Below the pieces are notes generated by a model. The model worked only from the letters and a program-made list of their open reading frames with translations, was not told the origin of the DNA and made no database searches. Below, one piece after another: positions 4,941 to 8,141 of a stretch of 8,141 nucleotides of DNA. Within the stretch, counting starts at the first letter, position 1; each line of letters begins with the position of its first letter. The position numbers and the translations under genes are program-made. Source of the DNA: Thiohalobacter sp. (GTDB taxonomy: Bacteria; Pseudomonadota; Gammaproteobacteria; DSM-19610); the NCBI GenBank assembly GCA_027010005.1, contig JALVCM010000412.1, positions 1-8,141 of the forward strand. Reading direction: 5' to 3'.

Positions 4941-6023
4941 ATGCCGCTTTCCTCGCTTTCCATTGAAGGTTTCCGCAACCTCGATACAATGACCTTGACC
5001 TTTTCATCGGGTCTGAATCTGTTTAGGGGTCAAAACGCCGCCGGTAAAACCAGCCTCCTCGAAGCGATCTATGTGCTGGGTCGTGCGCGTTCGTTCCGCT
5101 CAAGTTCACTTGACCGGGCTATTTCCCATGACCAGGACAGTTTCCGACTGGTTGCCAGATTGCAGCAGCAAACAGCTCGCCAGATACCCGTGGGGATCAG
5201 TCGCAAGCCGGGTCAGCTGATGGCACGGATTGATGGCATGCCAGTGCGCAGGCTATCAGAACTGGCTGCACTGTTTCCCCTGCAGTGGGTTGGAGGCAAC
5301 CTGCACGGCTTGTTCGAAAATGGCCCTCCACCCAGACGACAATTTATGGATTGGGGATTGTTTCACGTGAAACATGACTACATCCCTGTGTGGAAACAGT
5401 TCCAGAAATTGCTCAAACAGCGTAATGCCGCGCTCCGCACGGCGTCCTCTCAAAGAGAGATTTCGATATGGGACAGGGATCTGGTCGGATGTGCAGAACA
5501 GCTGGATGTACACCGGGCCGACTATCTTGCCAGGGTTAATTCGTATCTTGTTCAAATAATGAATGATTTTATCGAGGACAGTGAGACGCTGGATGTCCTG
5601 TACCGGCGTGGCTGGCTGGCAGAAAAGGCCTACAGCAGAGTGCTCGAGGAAAGTCTCTCCAGCGATCGGGAACAGGGCTTTACCCGGAATGGTCCACAAC
5701 GCGCAGACTTTTCCCTGAAGTATCGCGGAAAGCCGGTAACCGAGGCACTCTCGCGAGGCCAGCAAAAAGTGCTGATTATTGGCCTGAAGCTGGCCCAGGC
5801 CTTTTTACTGAAAGACCTGACGGAAACGCCGAGCCTGTTTCTACTGGATGATCTCGGTGCGGAGCTGGACCTCGATAACCAGGAAAAGGTGATGCGCCGA
5901 CTGGCGGCGCTGGAGGCCCAGGTTTTTGCCACCGCCATCGAATTTCCGGGCTCGCCCGTCGGGGAGGGTACAGAGAACAGGATGTTTCACGTGGAACACG
6001 GCAAGGTCACGGAAGTGGTATAA
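4941..6023 (+). CDS. recF: DNA replication and repair protein RecF
   Basis: SMC-like ATPase that with RecO and RecR loads RecA on gapped DNA at stalled forks. Its 360 aa is close to the E. coli length of 357. The N-terminus LSIEGFRNLD is typical. Walker A GQNAAGKT spans residues 30-37, using N-A-A instead of the commoner N-G-S. RSFRS follows near residue 50. The ABC signature LSRGQQK is at 270-276, and Walker B SLFLLDD ends at D303-D304, followed by GAELD. The ATG has a strong AGGGGG 7 nt upstream, partly buried in a hairpin. Two parS sites lie inside the gene and encode LFHVKH (140-145) and MFHVEH (348-353). The stop codon overlaps a TATAAT likely used for gyrB. Confidence 0.97.
   Translation: MPLSSLSIEGFRNLDTMTLTFSSGLNLFRGQNAAGKTSLLEAIYVLGRARSFRSSSLDRAISHDQDSFRLVARLQQQTARQIPVGISRKPGQLMARIDGMPVRRLSELAALFPLQWVGGNLHGLFENGPPPRRQFMDWGLFHVKHDYIPVWKQFQKLLKQRNAALRTASSQREISIWDRDLVGCAEQLDVHRADYLARVNSYLVQIMNDFIEDSETLDVLYRRGWLAEKAYSRVLEESLSSDREQGFTRNGPQRADFSLKYRGKPVTEALSRGQQKVLIIGLKLAQAFLLKDLTETPSLFLLDDLGAELDLDNQEKVMRRLAALEAQVFATAIEFPGSPVGEGTENRMFHVEHGKVTEVV
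5359..5374. other. parS site 1 (ParB-binding centromere), inside recF
   Basis: TGTTTCACGTGAAACA is a perfect 16-bp palindrome matching the bacterial chromosomal parS pattern TGTTNCACGTGNAACA. In the ParABS system, ParB binds parS, spreads along DNA, loads SMC-type condensin and works with ParA to segregate the origin. It lies about 1.6 kb from the candidate oriC, where parS sites usually cluster. No parA or parB is in the window. Confidence 0.93.
5983..5998. other. parS site 2 (ParB-binding centromere), near the 3' end of recF
   Basis: TGTTTCACGTGGAACA matches the parS pattern TGTTNCACGTGNAACA, with one non-palindromic pair at positions 5 and 12. It lies 624 bp from the first site and 20 bp upstream of the TATAAT before gyrB. 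Confidence 0.92.
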
Positions 6024-6024
6024 T
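6016..6024 (+). promoter_or_regulatory. Extended -10 promoter for gyrB
   Basis: TGGTATAAT combines the TGN extension with a perfect -10 hexamer (6019-6024) and overlaps the recF stop. No good -35 lies 16-18 bp upstream, as expected of extended -10 promoters. Transcription would start near 6031, leaving a leader of about 20 nt before gyrB. Readthrough from recF is also possible. Confidence 0.55.
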
Positions 6025-6045
6025 CACAGGACTTTTACTGGATGA

Positions 6046-8141
<2,096 letters not shown>

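Noticed and set aside
5256..5765. Minus-strand ORF of 169 codons inside recF
   Set aside because: It is antisense to intact RecF sequence with no supporting motif or start signal.

Overview
The window is the conserved replication-origin neighbourhood of a gammaproteobacterial chromosome. On the minus strand, rpmH-rnpA-yidD-yidC reads leftward; on the plus strand, dnaA-dnaN-recF-gyrB reads rightward. The proteins resemble the E. coli families closely: L34 is 44 residues, DnaN is 366 residues and ends in MPMRL, and the GyrB catalytic residues fall at the E. coli numbers E424, D498 and D500. Two features argue against an enteric or Vibrio-type chromosome. The dnaA-dnaN spacer contains no GATC site, where a Dam/SeqA-controlled origin would have many. 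Two ParB-type parS palindromes are also present, and E. coli has no chromosomal parS. A non-enteric gammaproteobacterium (Pseudomonas-like or Chromatiales-like layout) fits, but I cannot name a genus.

Layout: 1-1317 is the first 439 codons of yidC (minus, running off the left edge). 1310-1570 is yidD, 1563-1922 rnpA and 1932-2066 rpmH, all minus and tightly packed with 8-nt overlaps or a 9-nt gap. 2067-2265 is a divergent regulatory spacer with an rpmH promoter, a probable dnaA promoter, a hairpin in the rpmH leader and one consensus DnaA box. 2266-3603 is dnaA with a TTG start. 3604-3800 is the best oriC candidate: two consensus DnaA boxes in inverted orientation, several degenerate boxes, a perfect hairpin and a 40-bp tract of 85% AT. 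3801-4901 is dnaN, 4941-6023 is recF carrying two parS sites inside its coding sequence, and 6052 to the right edge is the first 696 codons of gyrB. No gene-free stretch exceeds 200 bases.

How it works together: DnaA opens the origin, the DnaN clamp makes the polymerase processive, RecF helps load RecA at gapped forks, and gyrase removes the positive supercoils produced by replication. The parS sites, about 1.6 and 2.2 kb from the candidate origin, would nucleate ParB and so mark the origin for segregation. The leftward operon makes ribosomal protein L34, the RNase P protein and two membrane-protein insertion factors.

I found no undescribed multi-gene system. Every gene belongs to a well-known family. 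The points of interest are regulatory and architectural: parS embedded in recF and abutting a gyrB promoter, a hairpin over the recF ribosome binding site, overlapping divergent promoters, TTG starts on dnaA and rnpA, and the origin structure.
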